A stretch of DNA of 64,000 nt, from positions 57,570,898 to 57,634,897 of the forward strand of contig CM067443.1 of assembly GCA_034508935.3 (NCBI GenBank), in the 5' to 3' direction. The stretch comes from Berghia stephanieae. Lineage: Eukaryota; Mollusca; Gastropoda; Nudibranchia; Aeolidiidae. Each line of letters begins with the position of its first letter. The first letter of the stretch is position 1. Below the pieces are notes generated by a model, which saw only the letters and a list, made by a program, of their open reading frames with translations, ran no database searches and was not told where the DNA came from. Below, in pieces: positions 13,763-25,390 of this stretch. Made by a program: the position numbers and the translations under genes.

Positions 13763-14050
13763 ATTTGTATAGCGCGATATCCACTAAACGTGCTCAAAGC
13801 GCTTTATAAGGGGTCCATGACCAACAGCAACACTTAACATGTAGGACGGGACGTGACGCCTGTTAGGCGATATTACATTTTTTTTTCGGACAGAGACAAC
13901 GCTGTTAACGGCCAGGTACTCATTTTACACCAGAGCATGGTGAGAGAATGTGAATAAAGAGCCTTTTCCAACTATGCGCCGAGCAAGGCTCAAACCCAGG
14001 ACCTTCTGATCCGAAAGCGAGTGTTATACCACTAGACTACATAGCCGCAC
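13763..14050 (-). mobile_element. tRNA-derived SINE copy
   Basis: The minus strand runs GTGCGGCTATGTAGTCTAGT, then the B-box region, then CACATTCTCTCACCATGC, then CTTATAAAGCGCTTTGAGCA and GGATATCGCGCTATACAAA. A small deletion lies after the B box. Confidence 0.8.
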
Positions 14051-14109
14051 ATAGAAAAAAAAAACAACAAAAAAACATAAATATGTAGTTGTTAGGTGGC
14101 AAAAATAGT

Positions 14110-14545
14110 AAATAGTAAATAATAAATAATGAATTTATATAGCGCCTAAACATCCACGTTAATCGTTTAAAAACAACAAAATTAAAAATCACGACACTAC
14201 ATGATACATAATAAGCATGCATACAAAAAAACAAAATCAAAGCAACATCTATTTTATGAAAAATAAGCCTCGCGGAACAACTCAGTCTTCAGACATTTCC
14301 TGAAAGATGATAAATTTTCACAGGACTTTGTCTGAGGACTAAGTGCGTTCCATAGGTGTGGAGCTATGAATGAAAAGGCTTTTTCACCGAAAGTGGATTT
14401 TGAGGTGATAACTTTTAGAAGTTGGGACTGAGATGATCTTAAATTTCGAGTGGGTTCATATTTTTAAATCAGTTCCTGCAAATATTCAGGTGTCAATCCA
14501 TCCAGACATCTAAAAACATAGCACAATATTTTAAATAAACAAGCA
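14110..14545. repeat. Unclassified dispersed-repeat debris
   Basis: The segment starts with TTTATATAGCGCCTAAACAT, an inverted LINE/SINE-type tail. It then has GCCTCGCGGAACAACTCAGT and runs without a usable frame to about 14545. It resembles LINE 3' debris on the minus strand, but I could not place it in a family. Confidence 0.4.
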
Positions 14546-14721
14546 TCCTTGTAATATCTTCATCAATATAATGTCTGATTCTTCCAATGTTTCTAATGTG
14601 ATAGTTACAACATTGGCATATTTTTTAAAACATGATCTTCCATGGATAACCCTTGATCTAAATACACCCCGAGATTTCTCACACAAGAACTAGGTTTAAT
14701 AGCATTTTCACCCACTAGTAA

Positions 14722-16860
14722 TAATAATAATAATAATAATGCTGAAAACTTATATAGCGCTATAACTCCGAGACACCAGACTCTAAGCGCTTAAATTACA
14801 AATTACTTTGGCTGAAACATAATCATTTACACACACAAGCACACACACACACACAACACAAACCAAACCTATCATGCTTCTCATGCCATCTACTAAAATC
14901 GAAACAGATATGTTTTACGCGAACGTTTGAAAATAGACAAAGATTCTTTTTCACAAATGCTCTGCGGTAAGGCGTTCCAAATAGAGGGTCCGAAATGAGA
15001 AAAGGATCTCATTCCAGCATTTTTCCGAATTCGAGGGACAACTAGTTTTGTGGAATCACTGGCCGAATGTAAGGGGCGTGGTTTTGAATATCTTTCAATT
15101 AGTTCCGAAAGGTAGGAAGGGGCAGTACCTTCAAGACAACGATACACTAAAACACAAGCTTTGAATTTAATCCTTTTCTCAACAGGCAGCCAATGCAGGT
15201 CATGAAGTGGAGGTCCGGCAGAGTCGCACCTACGCTTCATGAATACTAGTCTGGCAGCGCTGTTTTGGACAATCTGAAGACGTCTCAGATTGTATCTCAT
15301 TTGTAGATATTTTTGAGAGTTGATACCTATTTCCAAAAATTATCATTTCCGTCTTGTCATCATTAAATTTAAGTTTGTTTAGTTTCATCCAATCCTTTAT
15401 GTTAGCAGTGCAACTTTCCATAACAGATACTGATGACAGCTCTGAATCATTATTGAGTTTTGTATACAGCTGAGTGTCATCAGCATAAAAATGAAAATCA
15501 ATGGGAAAAGTGGATAACATATGAGAAAGGGGAGCAGTATACATTGTAAACAGGAGGGGGCCGAGTATAAATCCCTGAGGCACTCCACACGTTAATATGG
15601 ATGACGTTGACACATGGTTTTCTATAATTACTGACTGAGTTCTTTCAAACAAATATTCCTTTAACCAGTCCAAATCTGTGCCACTGATATAAATTTGATC
15701 ACGTAGTCTAGTCAAAAGTAAATTTTGATCAATAGTGTTGAATGCCGCACTTAAATCTAGTAAAACCAGCATCGCAGCACTTTTATTATCTATATCATTT
15801 ACAATATCATTAAAAACTTAAAGTAATGCCGTTTCTGTGCTATGGGAGGCTTTGTAGGCAGATTGAAATTTAACATTTAAGGCATTCGTCTCTAGATGGT
15901 TAATAATATGAGCAGCAACGACTTTTTCGATTAATTTTGAAATGAAATTTAAATTTGACACAGGTCGAAACTTATTTAACTCATTGCAGTTAAGATTTGC
16001 TTTTTTCTTAAGGGGTCTAACCAAGGCATGTTTCAGCATATTTGGAATATCGGGCAACGTTAGACTTTCATTTACGATAGATGCAATTGCTGGAGCAAGA
16101 TACTTTGAACATGATTTTATGAGCCAAGTTGGTTTTTTATCTAGTGGGCATGATTTATTAGGCATATCTGACAAAATATATTTAACTTCCTCTATTGTTA
16201 CAGGTTCGAACGACGTTAACATTTTATAACGGGTGTTCATAGATTTAGTTGGTCGTGTCGTGCAGGTAAGTGTTGTGTCCTCCTGTAGTGTCTCTTCCGT
16301 TGATGTTGATCTTCTAGGCGATGTCACGTGCCTTGTCATTGTTGTTGTGTTCATTGGTGAAGTCATGCTTGTTGTTTCAACTCGTGATGTCGTGCTGGGA
16401 TGTAGATTTGTGGGGCTGTCGTTGTCTAGTTCCTGTCGGATGTTGGAAATTTTCTCAATGAAAAAGGTGTTGAATTTGTCACAGAGTTCTTTTGGAGATG
16501 TATTTGTAGGTAGATTATTTGTATTCGATGGTTTGATCATTCTTTGACAGTATTATAAAGCTTTTTCGAGTCAAGTTTGCTTTTTATCAGAGTGTCCTTC
16601 ACATATTGCCGCTTGGTACTGACTATTAGTTGATTGGTATAATTTTTGGCTTTTTTATATATTTGCTTGTGAATTTCAAGTCCAGACTTATGCCAAATAC
16701 CTTCCTTATGACGTCTTGTCATGTTTGGCCTTTCGGATTTCAGCAGTAAACGATTTGGAATTTGGTCTTAGGACGATCGTTCTGGACTTGAGGGGCGTAT
16801 GATTTTCCAGACACTTATTGAGTGATGTGTAGAGGAGATCTAAAAAAAGCACATACTCAT
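14722..16860 (-). mobile_element. L2/CR1-like LINE, broken
   Basis: Three minus-strand reading blocks occur in the correct 5' to 3' order. The first (about 16722-15818) is a linker plus N-terminal reverse-transcriptase segment with RPVSNLNFISKLIEKVV. The second (15772-15230) is the reverse-transcriptase core with LLDLSAAFNTID, CGVPQGFILGPLLF and the catalytic FYADD. The third (15336-14893) is the C-terminal domain with LRRLQIVQNSAARLVF, LHWLPVEKRIKFK and FGPSIWNALP. About 100 codons between the core and the C-terminal domain are missing, so the copy carries an internal deletion and frameshifts. The 3' tail ATAGCGCTATATAAG meets (ATT)n at 14722-14740. The 5' endonuclease part is absent. The clade call (L2/CR1 group) is from motif style. 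Confidence 0.85.
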
Positions 16861-17180
16861 AAATATTCGATCACACATCAAATGTTGTCTGGATAATTAT
16901 TTCTTGAAACAAATGGTAACATTTATCAAAATGATTGTCGATCTTTTTTTTTAGACCACGGTAAAGTGAATTATTCAAAATTAATGCGCTTGTGTGAATA
17001 AAATAAAAACTATTTCAATCCTGATTTTCAGAATAATTTAGTCAGATATGATGAATTCACCTAATATAAAATTTCATTTAAATTTAATGTTTGTTTTCAC
17101 TAAAAGTGTATTATCTACAATGTACACAACAATAAACGGGGGACCTATTTTGTGCTCATTGTTTTCCGGCTTTCAAAGTT
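16861..17180. other. No feature recognised
   Basis: AT-rich DNA between two LINE pieces, without a repeat match in the window or a coding pattern. Confidence 0.4.
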
Positions 17181-17480
17181 CATAATCACCAGCGTCGAAT
17201 GCGAAACCAAACGACACAAACAGTTTCAATTTCAGTGTGTGAGTTTGTAACTTGCATCGATTGTAAAGATTTAGGCGATAGCCTAAATAACCTTGGAAGA
17301 CTAAGAACACAACACATTCCGCTCAACAGCCATTTAAGCAAAATTCCAAAAGACATCCCCTTCGTGATGTCAACATCCCAATGAAACAGTAACACACCAC
17401 TTGCTTGAATGTCAACCTCTTGAAGACCTGAGATGCACATTCCTCCCACCAAATCCAAGCATCAGTAACACACTATAGGC
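17180..17480 (+). mobile_element. C-terminal remnant of another non-LTR retrotransposon
   Basis: The translation reads LGRLRTQHIPLNSHLSKI, and in another frame ETVTHHLLECQPLEDLR. That is the pattern seen after the RNase H region of I/R1/Jockey-type LINEs, where GRLRTGH..LN..L is followed by ET..H.LLEC. It is frameshifted and lacks all upstream domains. The exact clade is uncertain. Confidence 0.6.
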
Positions 17481-17730
17481 TATAGTCACTTACAAAAGAC
17501 GTCTAACTTCTACGTCATGGCACAAGACGGTACTAGATGGGGTGACTCCTTTGCTTATATATCATAACATTACATTTATATAGCGCCCACTTCCAAATTG
17601 ATAAAATGCACTTAGAATTACAGATGGATCAGGCACTCCACATACTAATGAACACACACACATACACCGTGCATTAATTCATCGTTTTACTAAAATTTTA
17701 GATATCATATATAGGAGCAAAGTCTCCTGG

Positions 17731-18540
17731 GGCCGTTTTCATGAACGCGGACTAGCGCTTAGTCTCTGACTATAGTCAATGACTTGAAAAAAATCGGAAT
17801 TCATGTGAGCTGACTAAGCAAGTCCGGGACTAAAATCACGGCATCTTCGGACTAAGTTTTAGTCATTTGCCGAAGCAAGACTTTAACTTCATGATTTAGT
17901 CTGAGTCTATTACTAGCTGACGTCATAACGTCAACAAGATAGCACCTATTTTTAGATTGAATACGCTTCGCTTTGGAAAGAAAATAGGCTTCATCGGTTA
18001 CAAATGATAAGAGGCAAAAAGTGTACTGTCACTGACACTGGCTGTAAAAAACTATAAGATAAGTGCAGATCGTCGAAAGAGCTCATTTTTGTGAGCAAAC
18101 AAAAGAACCCCAAAAAAAAACTGAATCTACCGGCTCAGAGTTGAGAATCTCAATGAGAGTGAACAAGAGACTGCGAAATCGAAGGGTTTGCGTCAACAAA
18201 CAACAACAACAGAATTATTAGAAAGTATAGTGGAGACAATTGTTATTCTGTTGACATTGCAATTGACTGAAATAATGTTGTGATTAATCAGAACACACTT
18301 TCTCTTTTGTGTAATTATTTGTTGTTTTGGTTCAATTTCTTTGAGTTTCAATCTCGGTATTCGGTTGTCTCGATGAAACTGCCATTGTTCTAAATACAGA
18401 ATTGACAGTCGACGATGGACATCACTGCAGTCTATAACAGTTGACTAATTTCCAGTTTGGACATCTTTTGCATTGTAAGTATGAAGGCGTGTCTATCTTT
18501 CCTATCTTCATGTAGTAGTAGTAGAGAGGTGATGTTAATT
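17731..18540 (+). mobile_element. MITE family 'GGGGCC', copy 3
   Basis: This is the best-preserved left end, GGGGCCGTTTTCATGAACGC at 17731. It is followed by TGACTATAGTCAATGACTTG, GTCATTTGCCGAAGCAAGAC and, 500 bp on, GTGTAATTATTTGTTGTTTT. All of these occur in the same order in copy 1. The right inverted terminus is missing, the copy fading out near GAGAGGTGATGTT. Confidence 0.75.
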
Positions 18541-19325
18541 GGATAACAGGGTATCTTGCAATGTAGTAACTTCTTTCCAAAACTGTTCAGACTATTGCAA
18601 CTTAACGTAAGAAAAGCAAGGAACAAAACAGATATATTGTAGTTTTTATTGTTCAGGACATTTAAGATGTATAATTCAACAATTTCATTCACTCTGAACT
18701 GAAAGAAAAACATATAAAATCTATTAGATCTATCCAATGTGGTAAATATCTTTTAGTATTTAGGATAGCTTTTGAAGAAAAAATGAAAAGAAGGTCAAAC
18801 AGCCATTCAATAATGATTTATTGTAGGAAGTACTGAAAATCCAGAATAAATGTCATCGACCTATTAATCTAGATGTCACTATTCAATTGAAAACAGCATG
18901 CTCTTATAAAAAAAATGCTGTCTTATATTATCTATCATGACAATAATGTTATTGATTATCGTCCTAACATTAATTTCTCTTTATCATAAGAAAATATTTA
19001 TCAAAATAACATATATTCTGGATGCATATAGCATTCCTTCAATAATTCCACAATATTTACAGATTAATATTTTCCAACCTTCTAAAGAGTCACATTCAGT
19101 TTATCACTCATCAAAATATAAATCTACATAACAATGATCCATTTAATTAATTTTTAATTTTTAACACATTTGATCTCTCTCTATTAAAAAAAGGAGTGAC
19201 TATAATTTCAAGGTTTCAAATTTCAATGAATAATAAAACACTAATTGTGATAACGTCCTTACTATTACTATATATTCCAAAGGAGAAAAAAAAAAGTAAC
19301 CATAAAGCAAACCAAAATCATCCCA
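18541..19325 (-). other. NDUFS7 downstream / probable 3' UTR, AT-rich
   Basis: This is the DNA after the NDUFS7 stop codon on the minus strand. It contains several TTTATT words (AATAAA on the minus strand), but none is clearly the poly(A) signal. No other gene is seen. Confidence 0.4.
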
Positions 19326-19423
19326 TTATTTCCGATACCACTTTTGTAAGGTATCCATGCGCTTGATCTTTTTCTGTAATTGTAACACACCATAACAAAG
19401 TGCTTCTGCTGTTGGCGGACAAC
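19326..19423 (-). CDS. NDUFS7: NDUFS7 exon 6 (terminal)
   Basis: It encodes [20 protein letters not shown], then [12 protein letters not shown] and TAA at 19328-19326. PGCPP supplies the fourth N2 cysteine. The ending KW/IWYRK is the usual NDUFS7 C-terminus. The acceptor is TTTTCAATAG. Confidence 0.97.
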
Positions 19424-19512
19424 CTATTGAAAATTAAAAAAAAAAAAACCAGAAAAAAAAACCACTGAAGTCCATATAAGCTTATTGAATATAATTTATT
19501 TATTAATTAATT

Positions 19513-19583
<71 letters not shown>

Positions 19584-21456
19584 ATTTTTCATGATGTTCC
19601 ATAACAAACTGAGATTCGATTGAAGTAACTGATGACACAACTCAAGACAGTTGCATTTATAATGTGTAAAGACTTTGTACAAATTATAAACAAAAAAAAA
19701 AAAAAAAGAAGAAAAAATACCCAATAAAAATAATAAATTATTTTATATTGAATTAATGAGCCTCATGTTATTCCTTAACAAAACAGTAACATTGACATGA
19801 AGAATTACAAAATCACCCTGACACAATATTTTGCAGTAAATTTCGAATGTTCATTAAAGTTTGGATCAGAGCCGTTTTTTTTTTTTTACCCAAGCAGTGT
19901 TTTTAGCTTGACTGGCATAAATAAAGGTTGGTTCATACGCAGACTCTATTACTATTTGGAAGTACAGACAAACTGGAAAAAAATTAATTTTCTTTTGAAC
20001 ACGCAGCATCAATAGTAATGTTCTGTCTGACTGAGTTTGTCAGTTTATTAGAAAAAGAGGAGAGGGGAAAGAAAAGAGTGAAAATGCTGTCAGCATTAAA
20101 TGGAAGAATCTTGGTTTCCTGCCAGGTACTTCATTGGTATTGATCAATTGGTGACTATAAAACCATTTAATACTTTGTTCTAAGCTTTTAATTTAGCCTA
20201 GTTCCTGCTCATGAGATAAAAATCCTAGTTATTTTATGTGTGTGTCTGTGTTTTACTAACATATTTTATCGATTCTTCTGTACTCTATCTTTAAAATTTT
20301 TGTTTGAATGGTATATAAACCATAGTCAAGTAATGGTTAAAATAGGGTTACATACTAAACATTTGGTTTTCAATTTCTATAAGAATTTTGTCATCAATGA
20401 TGTGACTAGATTTTATTGGTTAGTTTTATTTGTTGTTTTCAAAAACTTGGCTTTGCTCTGGGGCACATTGCATTGTTGATTACAGACTAAGCGCTACCAC
20501 TTTTCACTTGCCCCTCTGGCACCTCTCTTCTCACCCTACCTTCCCAACCCCTAATCCCTTCTTTGGATCTAGTACATAACAGTAACAGTCTCAGCCATTA
20601 GTGACTCGCTAGTCTCCCACTGGTACTAGTACTAGTACACATTAGATAGAGCGAAGCGTTGGTTGCATAAGACACTGTTCAAACATACTTTGCACACTCC
20701 ACTCACACACACATACACATGAACACACATTAACTAGCACAGTTAACGTCAATGGACAGTGATGGCAGCTTTTAGTTCTGTAAAATAGAAACATTGGCAA
20801 AAGAATTTTATCAACGAATGTGAAAGTACAGGTCCAGTTTGATTGAGACTTCCGTGCTCGTCTCCGAGACTGTTAGAGATTTTCGTGTGGCTGGTACTAT
20901 AAAAATAGAGGGATTCAAACGGGCAATTGAGATGAGTTCGAGATTTCCATGATTTCAATATTTGCGTGTTCGAGATTTTCATGCTGCAACTAGAATTGAA
21001 TTTAGTGCTAGTCCTAAAATTTCGTACATTTTAATGTTAAGTTTTATCAAAAGCCATGTGTGGTAATACTTTGTCAAAAGTTTTAGAGAAATCAAATAGA
21101 TTTTACCAAAAGCCAATAGTGATAGCTACACCAAATTATATCTGAATATTGTTGGTGTCTCATGATTTCAGACCTGCTAATTATAAAAACCCTGTCAAAA
21201 GCTTTCATAGTCACATTACAACTTACCAGGGACATATATATCTACAGGCAGGAGCCTATCACAGCCACGGACAACAGCATAGGAATAATGATAATAACCA
21301 CCTCCATTAGCACAGCTTCCCATAGAGATGACCCATCGAGGCTCTGGCATCTGATCGTATACCTGAGAAAATTGGACAGTAACTTAATGGTAGTCAACTA
21401 TGAATGATGGTACGGTGGTAACAGTCGTAGTAGTAGTAGTACTAGTAGTAGTAAGA

Positions 21457-21524
<68 letters not shown>

Positions 21525-24358
21525 CAGTCCACTCCGGACAATCGCAACACCTCGGGATCAGCGAAAATGTTGCGATTAACCAAAGTTGCAATTAACCAAA
21601 GTTGAGTTTCCAGTGCACTATCGCAACATTTTATACATATATGGTAAACTCAAACCAGTTGTTGTTTTTTTTGTTGAAATTGTTCTTAGTCCTGAGCAAT
21701 ATGATTGAAATAAAAAGCATATGGCAGCCCTGTATATATTTTTCAAGCAAAAGCAGTTTTGATGTAAGTCGACATCTTATTCAGATTTGATTAACTTTCA
21801 CTCTTTTGTTCTCAACATTTGAAAGAGATTAGCTGTGATGAGAGACAATGAGCTCCCACCAATCTCGTTGGCCACAAAGCACAGTTGTCAATCCCAAAAC
21901 AAAGGATATCTCTTTACAACTGTCATTGTCTACCTGATGTAAAACTATACCCAGCCCCCTTGCCTCCTATTTAATGGTCACAGATGACATCACAGTGGTG
22001 CCAACCTTACGTAAAAAATGCGCATTTTAACGCATTTTCATTCATTGTACACATTTTTCTGAGGATTGTACGCATGATTAAATTTCTATTATTTAAGCAT
22101 TTTTAGCATTCATACACTTTTTTGGTGTCCTTAAACACTAAATGTTTCTTGACCCTTCAGAATTATATATGGATCTGGAAGTTGATACTATTTATTATAT
22201 ATAAAGTGTAAGCTTATTCATTCTTTCAAATATTGATTATATCATTGCTAGTATAGTCTAATTGCCCATTATCAGATTTAGTGCTAATTATCGATTTTTT
22301 TTTCAGAATTGTACGCATTTTTTTCAAAATCTTACTCATTTTGGCTCTCCATTGTACACATTTACATGGGCCAGGTTGGCAGCACTGACATCATAAACCC
22401 ATACTGCAAAGCCCCACCCTCTTTTGTCTGTAATAGAGTGGTGACACACTAATGCAGCATTAAATCCAGCTCACTCTCGATTTTTCAACCTGTCATTTCT
22501 TCCATGATGAAATTTAATCATATTTTGTTTGATTGATTTCTTGAATTTACCACTTGTTGAGGGCGAAAATTTGTTGCAATTAACCAGTGACTTTTATACA
22601 GAATTAATTCTGTTTCCTGGGAAATGTTGCGATTATCCGGAGTGAACTGTAGTAGTAGTAGTAGTAGTAGGAAGAGGAGGAGTAGGAGCAGTAGCAGTTG
22701 TAGTTGTGATAGTAGAAGTACATAATAGGAGTATTGGTAATGGTAGCAAAGAGATAACTAATCCGATCTCAATTCATTCCTTTATAAAATTAAAATTATT
22801 CAAAAGCTCTACTATCAGTGAATAATTTCTTTATTAGATGTATCAAGATTACGAAGTAAAGGACGATGAGACAAATGCCCAACTTTGGAAGAAAATCATA
22901 ATACAAATCATATAAACATCATAAGAGTGCAGTAATATTTAGAGAGATGAGACAATTATAATTCCTTAAACCAGTTGACAACCATTATTAGTAGTCTATG
23001 GAATGTCAAGCAAAATATCACTATTTAATTAGAGTAAAAAATTAAGTTTACACACCAATAACAAAAAAAAAACAACATTGAAAACTATGGTAACTAAAAA
23101 CTGACTTTAATCCAGTGATTATCTGCCCACAAATCACTATGACTTCAATTTAGTCATTTTCTTCCCAGACCCTATTTTACATAAAAAGGCTTGTGTCATA
23201 TTTACTTTTACTTATTAATACATGTATAATGGTACCCTTGAGTATTAATATTAACGTGGGTATCCAAACTACATTATGAATAATTCCATTAACCTTTAAG
23301 TAAAATATCAACTGAATTCTCTTACCCGTCTCAGAGCTGGTGCCATTTTGTTAGTTACAGTTCCAGCAATAAAAATGACATCAGATTGTCTTGGACTAGC
23401 CCTGAATAAAACACCAAATCTATCCATGTCATAACGAGGGGCGGCAAAGTGCATCATCTCTACAGCACAACAGGCAAGGCCAAATGTCATGGGCCATAAG
23501 GAACTCTGAAATAAGTCAACAACCAATTTGTCTGAGATATAAGGAGGAAATTCCAAGATCTTTAGGGTACCAATGGTTAGTGTTAGTCTAGTGTCAGCCA
23601 TGAAACCACCTCCCATAGCCAAATCTACAGATCTACTTTTGTTTTTTTTTTTGTTTATAAGGGTTTTACGGCGCTTGCAACACATTTAGGTTATATCAGC
23701 GCCAGTAAAAAGGAAGAAAATGGGATAGTCGAAAGTTCTAGAATTACAATTAAAGCACCCAAGAGAGAGTAAGACAAAGGGGAATTGGGAACAAATAGGG
23801 ATCAGGTGTAGATTCCAAGAGCATACCATCAATGTACTTAGTCTGATATCACCTATAAGTCTCACCCAGACACAAGCACAAGATCCACCAAAGAGGAATA
23901 CACTCAAATGCTTACATTTCATTATACATTAAAAATAACAAATATAATAATACATAACAGAGAGATGATTTACAAGGAAAAAAAATATCATCTCCCAAAA
24001 CAATAACTATGCATTTGACTGTTTCCCTCCCAGCGAAGGTCGGGACAAAACCAAGCAATCTCCTACCAAGACAAAGACAGAAAGCATGTTGGAAAACAGA
24101 TATAAGGGGATAGAAGACACGGTAAGTACCTCCCTGCCCACTGTGGAGGTAGGGAACCCCACCCTTTTGTTTTGAATATGGAGGAAATCAAGGCCTTTCA
24201 AGACTTTTCCAGTAAACTTTAACTATCAATAGGCTACCATTTTATCCAGACAATAAGACTAGACTATAAGTCGATCACCCAAATTAAAAATCAAATCAAA
24301 TTTATCCTACCATAAGCTGCATCTTCTTCGATTCAACTCAGACATGCTGTGTAGGACC

Positions 24359-24428
<70 letters not shown>

Positions 24429-24468
24429 GGAGAGAGAGATAGATAGAGATAGAGAGAGAGAGATAGAT

Positions 24469-24507
<39 letters not shown>

Positions 24508-24564
24508 AAGAGAGAGAGAGGGAGAGAGAGATAGATAGAGATAGAGAGAGAGAAAGAGAAAGAG

Positions 24565-24660
<96 letters not shown>

Positions 24661-25347
24661 AACAATGAGATGAAATGTAAACCCAGATCAAAACTACATA
24701 AATCAAGCATACGATAGGGAGACGGAAGGGAGAAAGAGAGGTTCTATTAAAAAATTAAATTGTTGTTATTGACCCCCTTCCTCCCCTGTTATAAAAAAAA
24801 AAAAAAAAGGGGGGGGGGGGGGGGGGAGCAGAGAGAAAGAGAGAGGAAGAGTGCATTTCAAAATTATATTTAAAATGAAGGAAAGAGATAAACTAAATAC
24901 AAAACTAGGTTGACCCTACTGGGTAAAAGAAATAGGTAAATATGAAATTATTCTAACGTAAAATCAAAATAAAGTAAACTTAGCTTTAAAGGTTTTAGCA
25001 AATTTTACTTCATTTTGAATTTACTTAAAAATAATTCCTTATTTACCTTTCTCTTTTACCCAGTTAGGTCAACATAGTTTTGTTTTTTCAGTTTATCTAT
25101 TCCATCAAAGGATTTTCATCCAACCTTTCTTCCCCAGTTCAGTAAATCATCTAGTCTGGCCAGGGCATAGTCTGCCTTTCCTGTGAAAGGTCCCTGGAAG
25201 GGAGAGTAATGAGGCTGTTTTGGAGGAGTTGGAGCTACTTCTTGGCCTGTGCTTTGTTGACGCACCGGAACCAAAGATGTGCTGGTGACAACAAACAACA
25301 GTAACAATGAAATAATATTAACAACAACAATTATAATAATGATGATG

Positions 25348-25390
<43 letters not shown>

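Larger units (their letters stand above)
21433..22672. repeat. (TAG)n array split by a DNA transposon
   Basis: TAG triplets run from 21433 to 21524 and resume at 22650-22672. The two halves are separated exactly by the pogo-like element, whose TA target duplication is part of the TAG repeat. Confidence 0.9.

Noticed and set aside
16233-16547. Plus-strand frame of 104 codons
   Set aside because: Antisense of the Thr/Ser-rich part of the LINE at 14.7-16.9 kb.
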